From Lacrimispora saccharolytica (GTDB taxonomy: Bacteria; Bacillota; Clostridia; Lachnospirales; Lachnospiraceae), in the NCBI GenBank assembly GCA_016899975.1, contig JACJJN010000001.1:1-64000 (forward strand): a stretch of 64,000 bases of DNA, given 5' to 3'. Under the pieces are notes generated by a model, which made no database searches, was not told where the DNA came from, and saw nothing but the letters and a program-made list of their open reading frames with translations. Numbering within the stretch: the first letter of the stretch is position 1; each line of letters opens with the position of its first letter. The position numbers and the translations under genes were made by a program. Shown in pieces: positions 41,654 to 50,332 of the stretch.

Positions 41654-43393
41654 TTACTTTATCTCTTCAATTTCATGAATCTTCGGCTCCGCGATCATGG
41701 AATAATTCGTATGGTAAATGACAAAGCCGGGTTTCGCGCCGTTTGGCTTTTTCAGGTTCTTTTTCTGGGTATAATCGATCTCCACTTTCGGCGCCTGACG
41801 TCCCTTGGAATAGAAAGCCGCAAGCCGTGCAGCCTCCTCAAAGGTGCGATCCGGCAGTTCCTCTCCGTTGGATTTCACGATCACATGGCTGCCCGGCTGT
41901 CCCTTCGCATGGAACCACCAGTCGTTCCCGGACGCAAATTTAAAGGAAAGCTCGTCGTTCTGAAAATTATTCTTTCCCACATAAATGTCAAACCCGTCGG
42001 AAGAGCGGTAGTGGAACGGGCGTGAGACAATTTTTTTCTTCTTTCCGGAGGAGCCTTTCCGGCGAAGGTAGCCGTATTCCATCAGCTCCTCCCGTACCTC
42101 CACCAGGTCGTCCTCGTCCAGGGCGATGTCCAGGGAAGTTCGGATGGATTCCAGGTGTTCCAGATCACTTCTGGTTTCCTCCAGCAGCTCATTGAGCGCT
42201 TCCTCCGTTCTTTTCAGCTTGGTGTAACGGTCAAAATACTTTTTCGCATTTTCCGCCGCGCTCAGATGTTCATCCAGAGGAATGGTGATCATCTCATTGG
42301 TGTAGTAATTCAGCGCTTCCAGAGAACGTGCCCCTTCCTCAAGATGGTACCCATACGTATTCAGCAGCTCGCCGTAAATACGGTATTTTTCTTTCTTTTC
42401 CGTATCCTTTTGCTGCTTCTGCTGAAGTTCGTACTTTTTGGAAGTGCGCTCGATCGCAGTGGTGACAATCCTGCGCAGGTCGGCGGATTTCTGACGGATC
42501 AGGGTGATCTTGTTTTTCATAGAGTAATAGCTTTCCAGTACCTGCGAGATACTTTCGTAAGAAACACTCTTCTGATCCTGATATTTTGTCAGCGGAAACG
42601 CAGCGAATTCCAGCGGTTCTTCCTCCTGGTAAACGATCACGGGAGAGAAGTCCTGTCTCCGTATCCTGTCCACCAGGTCATCCGTCGTCTGCCACAGGGT
42701 TTCTTTCTCCGTTTCCTCCAGTTCCTGCGCCTGCCGCTTCGGATCGATCCCGCTTCTCACGCAAAGTTCCTCTGCGATCAGCGGGCTGAATCCGGTCAGA
42801 GACGTATAAACCGCCTTGAACACGGGCAGATTTTTGCCAAAAACCGTCTCTGTGAACGCCTCCCGGCTCATGCTCAGAGGATCCATTTTGTCCTGGGTGT
42901 GGGGAATAAACCAGGTACGTCCCGGAAGGACTTCGCGGACAGAGCTCATATTGGCGGAGATATGTTTGATGCTGTCAATGATCGTATCATCCTCCTGACA
43001 GAAAATGATATTGCTATGTTTTCCCATGATCTCAACGATCAGTTTCTTCCGGCAGATATCTCCCAGTTCGTTGAGATGTTCCAGTTCAAAGATCAGGATC
43101 CGCTCCAGACCCGGCTGGGTCACCGACAGGATCCTTGCGCTGCCGATATGTTTCCGCAGAAGCATACAGAAATTGGGAGCGGTCAAAGGTCCCTGCTTGT
43201 TCTCCCCGGTCAGGTAGATCAGCGGGAGAGAAGCGCTCGCCGACAGAAACAGCCGGTACTGGGTACGGTTGTTTTTCACTGTGATCATCAGTTCATCCGC
43301 CTCCGGCTGAGCGATCTTGTTGATCTTTCCCCCGACGATCGTATGGTTCAGCTCAGAAACAATATTTGCAATGGTAATTCCATCAAAAGCCAT
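41654..43393 (-). CDS. rqcH: RqcH/NFACT family ribosome quality control protein
   Basis: A 579-residue NFACT protein (formerly called fibronectin-binding). The N-terminal NFACT-N domain (MAFDGITIANIVSEL), helix-hairpin-helix and coiled-coil middle, and the C-terminal NFACT-R domain with DWWFHAKGQPGSHVIVK are in order. RqcH binds stalled 50S-peptidyl-tRNA complexes and adds C-terminal alanine tails. It is a single gene divergent from yicC. The full length fits the family. Confidence 0.92.
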   Translation of the reverse strand: MAFDGITIANIVSELNHTIVGGKINKIAQPEADELMITVKNNRTQYRLFLSASASLPLIYLTGENKQGPLTAPNFCMLLRKHIGSARILSVTQPGLERILIFELEHLNELGDICRKKLIVEIMGKHSNIIFCQEDDTIIDSIKHISANMSSVREVLPGRTWFIPHTQDKMDPLSMSREAFTETVFGKNLPVFKAVYTSLTGFSPLIAEELCVRSGIDPKRQAQELEETEKETLWQTTDDLVDRIRRQDFSPVIVYQEEEPLEFAAFPLTKYQDQKSVSYESISQVLESYYSMKNKITLIRQKSADLRRIVTTAIERTSKKYELQQKQQKDTEKKEKYRIYGELLNTYGYHLEEGARSLEALNYYTNEMITIPLDEHLSAAENAKKYFDRYTKLKRTEEALNELLEETRSDLEHLESIRTSLDIALDEDDLVEVREELMEYGYLRRKGSSGKKKKIVSRPFHYRSSDGFDIYVGKNNFQNDELSFKFASGNDWWFHAKGQPGSHVIVKSNGEELPDRTFEEAARLAAFYSKGRQAPKVEIDYTQKKNLKKPNGAKPGFVIYHTNYSMIAEPKIHEIEEIK

Positions 43394-43445
43394 AATTCAT
43401 TCTCCTTATCTAAATTCCTTAAAATTATATAATAAAAAAAAAGAT

Positions 43446-43474
43446 TTGACTAGGGTTTTGGAATGAATTATAAT
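43446..43474 (+). promoter_or_regulatory. promoter of the yicC-remA-gmk operon
   Basis: TTGACT (43446-43451), a 17-base spacer and TATAAT (43469-43474), 62 bases before yicC. It is the only strong promoter I see for the seven-gene cluster to 48849. Confidence 0.85.
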
Positions 43475-43535
43475 GAATCTGTATGGGTTGCTTACTATTT
43501 GATTCGTTTTCATCCATACAGGAAGGATTTTTGAC

Positions 43536-44414
43536 ATGATTAAAAGTATGACGGGCTTCGGCAGGGCCGAATTACAGGATGAAGTCAGGAGATTTACCGT
43601 AGAGATCAAATCCGTCAACCACCGTTATCTGGATTTCAATATGAAGATGCCGAAAAAACTCAGCGTTTTCGAGGCGGCGATCCGGGGTGTTCTGAAAGAA
43701 TACATGCAGCGCGGTAAGGTAGATGTTTTTATCTCCTGTGAGGATTTTTCTTCCGGACGGATGCAGCTCCATTACAACAGCGAACTTGCCGGACGGTATC
43801 TGGAATATTTCCGTCAGATGGAAAAAGAATTTGCACTGGAAAATGATATCAAGGTGTCTCATCTCTCCCGTTGTCCCGAGGTTCTCACCATGGAAGAGCA
43901 GGAGATTGATGTGGAAGAGCTCTGGTCTGAGCTGGAAAAGGCACTTCGGGCAGCCGGTGAACAGTTTGCCGCATCCCGCCAGGTGGAGGGTGAAAATCTG
44001 AAACGGGATCTGACCGCGAAGCTGGACAGTCTGCAGGCAAACGTGAGACGGATTGAAGAGCGTGCCCCTGAAATCCTGAGTGAATACCGGAATCGTCTTG
44101 AGACAAAAATGAAAGAACTGCTGGAAGACACGCAGATGGAAGACAGCCGGATCGCTGCGGAAGTGGTGATTTTTGCTGATAAGATCTGTACGGATGAAGA
44201 AACCGTGCGTCTGAACAGCCACATTGAGAATATGAAAACTGCGCTGAATGACGGAGAGGGTATCGGGCGAAAACTGGATTTTATTGCACAGGAAATGAAC
44301 CGCGAAGCCAATACGATCCTTTCCAAGGCAAATGACCTGGAAACGACCAACATTGCGATCGAACTGAAAACAGAGATTGAAAAGATCCGCGAACAGATCC
44401 AGAATATCGAATAA
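43536..44414 (+). CDS. yicC: YicC family endoribonuclease
   Basis: A 292-residue protein with the YicC N-terminal start MIKSMTGFGRAE, the VNHRYLD block and the C-terminal DUF1732 part (EVVIFADKICTDEE, GRKLDFIAQEMNREANTI..K). YicC proteins are RNA endonucleases involved in small RNA and mRNA turnover. It heads the conserved cluster yicC-remA-gmk-rpoZ. Confidence 0.94.
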   Translation: MIKSMTGFGRAELQDEVRRFTVEIKSVNHRYLDFNMKMPKKLSVFEAAIRGVLKEYMQRGKVDVFISCEDFSSGRMQLHYNSELAGRYLEYFRQMEKEFALENDIKVSHLSRCPEVLTMEEQEIDVEELWSELEKALRAAGEQFAASRQVEGENLKRDLTAKLDSLQANVRRIEERAPEILSEYRNRLETKMKELLEDTQMEDSRIAAEVVIFADKICTDEETVRLNSHIENMKTALNDGEGIGRKLDFIAQEMNREANTILSKANDLETTNIAIELKTEIEKIREQIQNIE

Positions 44415-44432
44415 AACAAAGGGTGATTCAGG

Positions 44433-44714
44433 TTGTCAAAGCTTATTAACGTCGGTTTTGGAAACGCCGTAAATTCCGAAAAGATCGTTGCCGTGGTCAG
44501 CCCCGAGGCAGCTCCCATCAAGCGGATGGTGCAGAAGGCAAAGGAAGAAAACCACCTGGTGGACGCGACGGTCGGCCGCAGGACCAAAGCGGTGATCTTT
44601 ACCGGGGAAGGCCTGGTGATCTTGTCGGCGCTTCAGCCGGAAACCATCAGCCGCCGGTTTAACGCCCATGGGGCGTCATTATCAGAAGAACAGGGAGATG
44701 CAGAGGATGAGTAA
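44433..44714 (+). CDS. remA: RemA-like DUF370 regulator
   Basis: A 93-residue protein with the RemA core (LINVGFGNAVNSEKIVAVV, SPEAAPIKRMV, TVGRRTKAVIFTGEG). In Bacillus RemA is a ring-forming DNA-binding activator of matrix and osmoprotection genes. The start is TTG 44433, as the core begins directly after it. It has an acidic tail of about 12 residues and overlaps gmk by eight bases. Confidence 0.92.
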   Translation: MSKLINVGFGNAVNSEKIVAVVSPEAAPIKRMVQKAKEENHLVDATVGRRTKAVIFTGEGLVILSALQPETISRRFNAHGASLSEEQGDAEDE

Positions 44715-45339
44715 AGGAGTACTGACCATCGTATCCGGTTTTTCCGGCGCGGGAAAGGGCACCGTTATGAAGGGGCTTCTCGCAAACTATGATAACTACG
44801 CTCTTTCCATATCCGCCACCACCCGCAGGCCGCGGGAAGGGGAGCAGGACGGAAGAGAATATTTCTTTAAAACAAGGGAAGAATTTGAGCAGATGATCGC
44901 CGAAGGCGCGTTTATCGAATATGCCCAGTACGTGGAAAATTATTATGGAACGCCAAAGGCTTATGTGGAAGAACAGCTTGCCAACGGCAAAGACGTGCTG
45001 CTGGAAATTGAGATCCAGGGAGCGCTTCAGGTCAAAAAGCTCCGTCCGGATGCGCTTCTGATCTTTATCACGCCTCCGAGCGCTGAGATTCTGGAGCAGC
45101 GTCTGACCGGACGCGGCACGGAGACTCCGGAAGTGATCGCCATGCGTATGAACCGTGCGGTGGAGGAAGCGGCCTATATGGACGCTTATGATTATATTAT
45201 CATCAACGATCAGCTGGAAGACTGTATCGAAAAGACACACCGGCTCATCCAGAGCCAGCATGCAGCCAGCAGTCTTCAGTCGGAGTTCATCTGCCGGATA
45301 CAGAGAGAATTAAAGGAAAGAAAGGAGAGCAAAGCATGA
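44707..45339 (+). CDS. gmk: guanylate kinase
   Basis: A 210-residue kinase that phosphorylates GMP to GDP. The P-loop is GFSGAGKGTV (about residues 10-19), the GMP-binding part is TTRRPREGEQDGREYFF, and the lid region RGTETPEVIAMRM is present. ATG 44707 is chosen over ATG 44668 and 44698 because CAGGGAG is at the right distance and the N-terminus then fits the family. The stop overlaps rpoZ by four bases (ATGA-type coupling). Confidence 0.95.
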   Translation: MSKGVLTIVSGFSGAGKGTVMKGLLANYDNYALSISATTRRPREGEQDGREYFFKTREEFEQMIAEGAFIEYAQYVENYYGTPKAYVEEQLANGKDVLLEIEIQGALQVKKLRPDALLIFITPPSAEILEQRLTGRGTETPEVIAMRMNRAVEEAAYMDAYDYIIINDQLEDCIEKTHRLIQSQHAASSLQSEFICRIQRELKERKESKA

Positions 45340-45602
45340 TACATCCATCTTATACAGAATTAATCGAAACCATCAACGAGGGACAGGACATCGACGAAGC
45401 TCCTGTGATCAGCAGCCGTTATTCTCTGGTTCTTGCAACCAGCAAACGCGCAAGACAGCTGATCGCCGGCGCAGAACCGAAAGTCAGGGTTAAGAAAGGT
45501 ATGAAACCTCTTTCTATCGCTGTAGAGGAAATGTACCGCGGAGAGGTTACGATCCTCCCGGATGAAACAACAGAGGATGAGACCTCGGAAGATGTAGAGT
45601 AA
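45336..45602 (+). CDS. rpoZ: RNA polymerase omega subunit
   Basis: An 88-residue omega subunit with SRYSLVLATSKRARQL and KPLSIAVEEMYRGEV, the conserved region that clamps the beta' C-terminus. The tail is acidic. It is translationally coupled to gmk, as is usual. The 118 bases before rimO contain a GGCCTG/CAGGCC hairpin at about 45610-45630. Confidence 0.94.
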   Translation: MIHPSYTELIETINEGQDIDEAPVISSRYSLVLATSKRARQLIAGAEPKVRVKKGMKPLSIAVEEMYRGEVTILPDETTEDETSEDVE

Positions 45603-45720
45603 TACACCGGCCTGCGGTACCTGCCAGGCCGTGGTGGAGTACAGAAAATACGGCTCTGGAATTTTCCCGGAGCTGTTTTTCTATCCCCATAAAAAACTGC
45701 AACGATACAGGAGTGAACAA

Positions 45721-47046
45721 ATGAAAATTTTATTTATTTCCCTTGGCTGTGACAAAAACCTTGTGGACTCCGAGCACATGCTCGGCTTGTTGGTAAAGCA
45801 CGGTTATGAGATCACAGACGATGAAACACAGGCGGACATCATTGTCATCAATACCTGCTGCTTCATCCATGACGCCAAGGAAGAGAGCATTGAAAACATC
45901 CTCCAGATGGCTGAGTACAAAAAGCAGGGAAGCTGCAAAGTACTGCTTGTCACAGGCTGTATGGCGGAGCGTTACCGCGAAGAGATCCATCAGGAAATTC
46001 CGGAGGTGGACGCCGTGCTGGGAACCAACAGCTACGACCGCATCGTCCTCGCGATCGAAGATGTGCTTCGCGGCAGCCATTACGAGGATTACGCGGAGCT
46101 GACCGGTATTCCGAAAACCGATGGTGGGCGGATCGTCACCACCGGAGGCTATTATGAATACCTGAAGATTGCCGAGGGATGTGACAAGCACTGCACCTAC
46201 TGCATTATCCCGAAGCTGCGCGGCAGCTACCGCAGTGTTCCGATGGAAGACCTTCTGGAAGAAGCCAGGACCATGGCAGCCGGCGGTGTCCGGGAACTGG
46301 TCCTTGTAGCTCAGGAGACAACCCTTTACGGGACAGACCTTTACGGAAAGCCTTCGCTTCACCTCCTCCTGAAGGAGCTCTGCAAAATCCCGGAACTGTA
46401 CTGGATCCGGATCCTCTACTGCTACCCGGAGGACATTTATCCGGAACTGATCCAGACCATGAAGGAAGAAAAGAAAATCTGTCATTATCTGGATCTGCCG
46501 ATCCAGCATGCCAATGACGAGATCCTCCGACGGATGGGCCGCCGCACTTCCAAGGAAGAGCTGGTACAGATCATCACAACCCTCCGGGAAGAGATTCCGG
46601 ACATCACGCTGCGCACAACATTGATCACCGGATTTCCGGGAGAGACAAAGGAACAGCATGAGGAACTTCTGGAATTTGTCAATGACATGGAATTTGACCG
46701 TCTGGGTGTATTTACTTATTCTCCGGAAGAAGGAACGCCTGCGGCAAACATGGATCATCAGATCGACGAGGAAACCAAGCTGGATCGCCAGGCAGAACTG
46801 ATGGAACTGCAGCAGGATATCTCCATGGAACTGGGAGAGCGGAAGATCGGGCAGGTTCTGACGGTGATGATCGAGGGAAAGGTAGCCGATGAAAATGCCT
46901 ACGTGGGCAGAAGCGCATCCGACGCTCCGGGCGTTGACGGCTATGTATTCGTCAATACCGATGAGGAGCTTGTGTCCGGTGATTTTGTAAATGTAACGAT
47001 CACCGGCGCACTGGAATATGATTTGATAGGAGAGATTGTGCAATGA
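45721..47046 (+). CDS. rimO: ribosomal protein S12 methylthiotransferase
   Basis: A 441-residue radical SAM enzyme that methylthiolates an Asp of S12. The N-terminal UPF0004 domain (SLGCDKNLVDSEHM, with Cys ligands at NTCCF and TGCM), the radical SAM motif CDKHCTYCIIP and the C-terminal TRAM domain are complete. The start is ATG 45721 behind CAGGAG; the frame to 45631 upstream is not conserved in type. It overlaps pgsA by four bases. Confidence 0.95.
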   Translation: MKILFISLGCDKNLVDSEHMLGLLVKHGYEITDDETQADIIVINTCCFIHDAKEESIENILQMAEYKKQGSCKVLLVTGCMAERYREEIHQEIPEVDAVLGTNSYDRIVLAIEDVLRGSHYEDYAELTGIPKTDGGRIVTTGGYYEYLKIAEGCDKHCTYCIIPKLRGSYRSVPMEDLLEEARTMAAGGVRELVLVAQETTLYGTDLYGKPSLHLLLKELCKIPELYWIRILYCYPEDIYPELIQTMKEEKKICHYLDLPIQHANDEILRRMGRRTSKEELVQIITTLREEIPDITLRTTLITGFPGETKEQHEELLEFVNDMEFDRLGVFTYSPEEGTPAANMDHQIDEETKLDRQAELMELQQDISMELGERKIGQVLTVMIEGKVADENAYVGRSASDAPGVDGYVFVNTDEELVSGDFVNVTITGALEYDLIGEIVQ

Positions 47047-47582
47047 ATTTACCAAACAAACTGACGATACTGAGAATGATTATGGTTCCGTTTTTTGTAT
47101 TCTTTATGCTGGTTCCCGTTGCGGGGGATGCCACCAAGTGGATCGCTCTGGTGATCTTCGTTGTGGCAAGCCTGACGGACACGCTAGACGGCTATCTCGC
47201 CCGCAGGGACAACCTGGTCACAGATTTCGGAAAGTTCATGGATCCTCTGGCAGACAAACTTCTGGTCTGCTCCGCGCTGATCTGTTTTGTAGAGCTGGGC
47301 GATCTGCCGGCTTGGATGGTCATCATCATCATCGGACGTGAATTTATCATCAGCGGCTTCCGTCTGGTGGCGTCTGACAACGGCATTGTCATCGCGGCAA
47401 GCAAAACAGGAAAACTCAAAACGATCAGCCAGATGGTCATGGTCGTTCTGGTGATCGCGGATCTTGGCGGAATCTTCTCTGTGCTGGAGCAGATCTTTAT
47501 CTGGCTGGCGCTGATCCTGACCGTCCTGTCACTGATCGAATATATTTATAACAATAAAAACGTGCTTTCCATGCAGGGCTAA
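47043..47582 (+). CDS. pgsA: CDP-diacylglycerol-glycerol-3-phosphate 3-phosphatidyltransferase
   Basis: A 179-residue integral membrane enzyme that makes phosphatidylglycerol phosphate. The CDP-alcohol phosphotransferase signature is fully present as D-x2-DG-x2-AR-x8-G-x3-D-x3-D, starting at DTLDGYLAR near residue 45. Four or five membrane helices are visible. It starts inside the rimO stop. Confidence 0.95.
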   Translation: MNLPNKLTILRMIMVPFFVFFMLVPVAGDATKWIALVIFVVASLTDTLDGYLARRDNLVTDFGKFMDPLADKLLVCSALICFVELGDLPAWMVIIIIGREFIISGFRLVASDNGIVIAASKTGKLKTISQMVMVVLVIADLGGIFSVLEQIFIWLALILTVLSLIEYIYNNKNVLSMQG

Positions 47583-47592
47583 GGAGGCAGCT

Positions 47593-48849
47593 ATGGTCGC
47601 AGAAATCATTTCTATCGGAACAGAGATCCTGATGGGCAACATTACAAACACCAACGCCGTTTACTTTGCACGCCAGTGCGCGGCGCTTGGCATCGACTGT
47701 TATTATCAGGATGTGGTAGGTGACAACGAAGAACGAATGACACAGATGATCCGGACTGCGCTGGACCGGTCGGATCTGATCCTTCTGTCCGGCGGTCTTG
47801 GACCCACCGAGGACGACCTGACGAAAGAAGTCGTATGTAAAGTGATGGGTGAGCCGTTGGTGGAAGATCCCCATACAAAGGCACGGATCCAGAGTTATAT
47901 GGAGAGTCATCTCAAATCCAATCCTGACTCCGCCATCACTGCCAACAACTGGAAACAGGCGCTGGTACCGGAAAATGGTACCGTTCTGGACAATGACAAC
48001 GGTACGGCACCCGGTCTGATCATCGAGAAAAACGGAAAAATCGCCGTTCTCCTTCCCGGACCGCCGATTGAAATGAAACCGCTGTTTGAAGAATATGTGA
48101 TCCCATATCTCCGTGGCCGCCAGGAAGACGTTCTCTATTCCCACATGATCAAGATCTGCGGGATCGGAGAGAGCGCGGTGGAGACAGAAATCCTGGATCT
48201 CATCGACGCACAGACGAACCCGACCCTTGCCACTTACGCCAAAACCGGCGAGGTACACCTGCGTGTGACCGCAAAAGCGAAAAACGAAGAAGAGGCGCTC
48301 CGGCTGATGGCACCGGTGGAAGAAGAACTGAAAAAACGCTTTGGAAACCATATTTACACGATGGAAGAAGAAGTGACCCTGGAACAGGCGGTCGTAGACA
48401 TGATGAAAGAGCGGAATCTGTATCTGACCACGGCGGAATCCTGCACCGGAGGAGCGGTCGCTTCCCGTATCGTCAATGTGCCAGGAGCCTCTGAAGTTCT
48501 GGGACAGGGCATTGTGACCTACTCCAACGAAGCAAAACAGCGTTATCTGAGCGTCAGAGAAGAGACCCTCGCCAACTACGGAGCGGTAAGCGCTGAGACT
48601 GCCAGAGAGATGGCGGAAGGCGGATGCCGGAATACCGGAACCGAAGCCTGCATCGCCATCACAGGAATCGCCGGACCTGGCGGCGGCACGCCTGAAAAAC
48701 CGGTTGGCCTGGTTTATATGGGATGCTGCGTCAATGGAAAAACCATCGTCCGGGAATATCAGTTCCGCGGCAGCCGCACAAAAATCCGTGAACAGGCAGT
48801 CGTAAAGGCTCTGACTCTGCTTCGAAGCTGCATTCTGGACGCAGAATAG
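47593..48849 (+). CDS. cinA: competence/damage-inducible protein CinA
   Basis: A 418-residue two-domain protein. The N-terminal MoCF-like domain (SIGTEILMGNITNTNA, LSGGLGPTEDDLTKE) and the C-terminal CinA domain (TAESCTGGAVASRI, GAVSAETAREMAEG, ITGIAGPGGGTPEKPVG) correspond to ADP-ribose pyrophosphatase and nicotinamide-nucleotide amidase functions. recA, which often follows, is absent; a terminator follows instead. Confidence 0.95.
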   Translation: MVAEIISIGTEILMGNITNTNAVYFARQCAALGIDCYYQDVVGDNEERMTQMIRTALDRSDLILLSGGLGPTEDDLTKEVVCKVMGEPLVEDPHTKARIQSYMESHLKSNPDSAITANNWKQALVPENGTVLDNDNGTAPGLIIEKNGKIAVLLPGPPIEMKPLFEEYVIPYLRGRQEDVLYSHMIKICGIGESAVETEILDLIDAQTNPTLATYAKTGEVHLRVTAKAKNEEEALRLMAPVEEELKKRFGNHIYTMEEEVTLEQAVVDMMKERNLYLTTAESCTGGAVASRIVNVPGASEVLGQGIVTYSNEAKQRYLSVREETLANYGAVSAETAREMAEGGCRNTGTEACIAITGIAGPGGGTPEKPVGLVYMGCCVNGKTIVREYQFRGSRTKIREQAVVKALTLLRSCILDAE

Positions 48850-48901
48850 AATTCAAACAAATCCCAGGAATGTGCTTGAACACACATTCTTTCAAAGGTA
48901 T

Positions 48902-48947
48902 AAAAACAGCGCCGGATATTGGATCGTTTCAATATCCGGCGCTGTTT
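48902..48947. terminator. bidirectional terminator after cinA
   Basis: AAAACAGCGCCGGATATTG and CAATATCCGGCGCTGTTT pair almost perfectly around a short loop, separating cinA from the convergent small genes. Confidence 0.9.
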
Positions 48948-48956
48948 CTATCATTT

Positions 48957-49229
48957 CTACCGTTTCATCAGTTTCAGCATCTGAAGCATTCGGTCGATCT
49001 TTGCCGCTTCTTCCGGCGACCGGCTGCTTTTCATCACCTGAATGATCAAGTCCATTTCCGCGTCGCTGAACTGCATACCCTTTTCTCTGGAAGTGTTTGC
49101 GGCAGCCATCAGGATCGGCAGAAGTTCGTTGGGACCCTTTCCGTTTCCCATAGATGCCATGGACTGGAGCATCTGCAGTTTTTCCGCTGGAATCCCTGAG
49201 AGATTTGGATCCTTCATCCAGTCATCCAT
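48957..49229 (-). CDS. small Met-rich protein of unknown function
   Basis: A 90-residue product starting at ATG 49229 (AGGAGGATG upstream). It is rich in Met, Leu and Lys and entirely helical in pattern (AEKLQMLQSMASMG, DLIIQVMKSSRSPEEAAKIDRMLQMLKLM). It has no signal peptide or membrane segment. It overlaps the end of the 49222-49602 gene by eight bases, so the two are translated together and probably act together. I do not recognise the family. Confidence 0.75.
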   Translation of the reverse strand: MDDWMKDPNLSGIPAEKLQMLQSMASMGNGKGPNELLPILMAAANTSREKGMQFSDAEMDLIIQVMKSSRSPEEAAKIDRMLQMLKLMKR

Positions 49230-49602
49230 TCCAATCATCCTCCTTTTCATGTTCTGTCGTTTGACTATCCTCCTGATACATCTGGAACATCTGAATGGCA
49301 GTCATCGCATTCATGATACCGTTGAGATTCTCCCTCATTTCCCCCGAGGTAAACTGGCTGATCGACTGGAGCATTTCTATCGGGCTTGTTTTTACCGGCT
49401 CCCGGGATGACATCATGGAAAGTTCCCGCGCCTGTGAGAACATCTGAATGGTTCTTTGCAGTTCCATGGTTTTGGCAAATATGGAAAGCATCGCCTGAGC
49501 CCTGGGATTGGCATAAGGAATCGCCGCCTTCAGCATCTGGATCTGGTCTTCCGCCACCATCCGGTCAAGAGGCGTCATTTCAATAGAATCCTGTTCGTTC
49601 AT
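49222..49602 (-). CDS. small helical protein of unknown function
   Basis: A 126-residue product. ATG 49602 follows GGGGAT; the frame is open to 49623. It is Met/Gln-rich and helical (MVAEDQIQMLKAAIPYAN, AKTMELQRTIQMFSQ, IEMLQSISQFTSGEM, GIMNAMTAIQMFQMY) with an acidic tail. It shares its composition and repeated M-L-Q segments with the downstream partner, suggesting related coat- or scaffold-like proteins. A Cys/Gly-rich protein and a Csp-like protease lie nearby, which makes a sporulation role possible, but nothing proves it. Confidence 0.75.
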   Translation of the reverse strand: MNEQDSIEMTPLDRMVAEDQIQMLKAAIPYANPRAQAMLSIFAKTMELQRTIQMFSQARELSMMSSREPVKTSPIEMLQSISQFTSGEMRENLNGIMNAMTAIQMFQMYQEDSQTTEHEKEDDWNG

Positions 49603-49720
49603 AAAAATCCCCATATTCAGCATTTCTACAGTTTATGCAGAAAAAGAGAAAAAGAGAACCAGAGCCTCTTTCTCTCATATGATAAAGAGAACACATCACA
49701 GCAAAAAGGAGAGTTGAATT

Positions 49721-49936
49721 GTGAAAAACGGAGAATCCGAGGAATACAGACTTGTCATAGAGGGCAACGCACTTTATGAGGTGGATATGGAATGTGTCCG
49801 CTGCAGGGAATCCAGACGGAAGGCGGCGGAAGAGGAGTGCAAAAAAGCACGGCAGAAGAATAATCCCGGAAAAGATCCGGAAAAACCGGGAAAACAGCAG
49901 GAAAGCGAAAGCCATCAAAACCAGCATAAAGAATAA
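49721..49936 (+). CDS. small charged protein with a CxxC pair
   Basis: A 71-residue product starting at GTG 49721 with AAAAGGAGAG upstream. The first 25 residues look folded (EYRLVIEGNALYEVDMECVRC), with one CxxC; the rest is a highly charged Lys/Glu/Gln tail, probably disordered. It is followed by a clean terminator at 49946-49972, which supports a real gene. Function unknown. Confidence 0.65.
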   Translation: MKNGESEEYRLVIEGNALYEVDMECVRCRESRRKAAEEECKKARQKNNPGKDPEKPGKQQESESHQNQHKE

Positions 49937-49945
49937 CGAAAAAAC

Positions 49946-49972
49946 GGGGCGCTTCACAAAAGGAAGCGCCCC
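49946..49972 (+). terminator. terminator of the small charged protein gene
   Basis: GGGGCGCTTC and GGAAGCGCCCC form a ten-base GC-rich stem with a short loop and weak T tail (TTG). Confidence 0.75.
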
Positions 49973-50028
49973 TTGCTGCAACCGTCCGTCAGCACTTCCG
50001 GCATTTGCAGCACGTTCTTATTCATGTG

Positions 50029-50268
50029 TCAGCATCCGCAGCCATTGCAGCCATTGTTTCCGTTGCAGAAGAACAGAAGCAGGATTACCCACAGGCAGCT
50101 GTCATTTCCGCAGCCACAGCCCCAGTTGGAATTTCCGTTTCCGCAGCAGCTCAGCAGAAGAAGGATCCACAGGATATTGCATCCGCAGGAATTTCCGTTT
50201 CCACTAAACAGTCCACTGTTTCCGGAATCACATCCGCATCCACAGTTTGTAGCAGCTAAATCACTCAT
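50029..50268 (-). CDS. Cys/Gly/Asn-rich small protein with two hydrophobic segments
   Basis: A 79-residue product starting at ATG 50268 behind GGAGGAAAT. It alternates cysteine-glycine-asparagine stretches (CGCGCDSGNSG, CCGNGNSNWGCGCGN, CNGNNGCNGCGC) with two short hydrophobic segments (ILWILLLLSC, LWVILLLFF). Fifteen or so cysteines in 79 residues suggest disulphide or metal cross-linking. Database entries of this kind in Lachnospiraceae are often named chorion class high-cysteine protein; the same composition occurs in spore coat proteins. A spore coat role is inference, helped by the Csp-like protease next to it. Confidence 0.8.
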   Translation of the reverse strand: MSDLAATNCGCGCDSGNSGLFSGNGNSCGCNILWILLLLSCCGNGNSNWGCGCGNDSCLWVILLLFFCNGNNGCNGCGC

Positions 50269-50332
50269 ATCATTTCCTCCAAATTGATTTGGTTTACACT
50301 TCATGATATGAGAATCCCCTCTGTTTGGTTAC

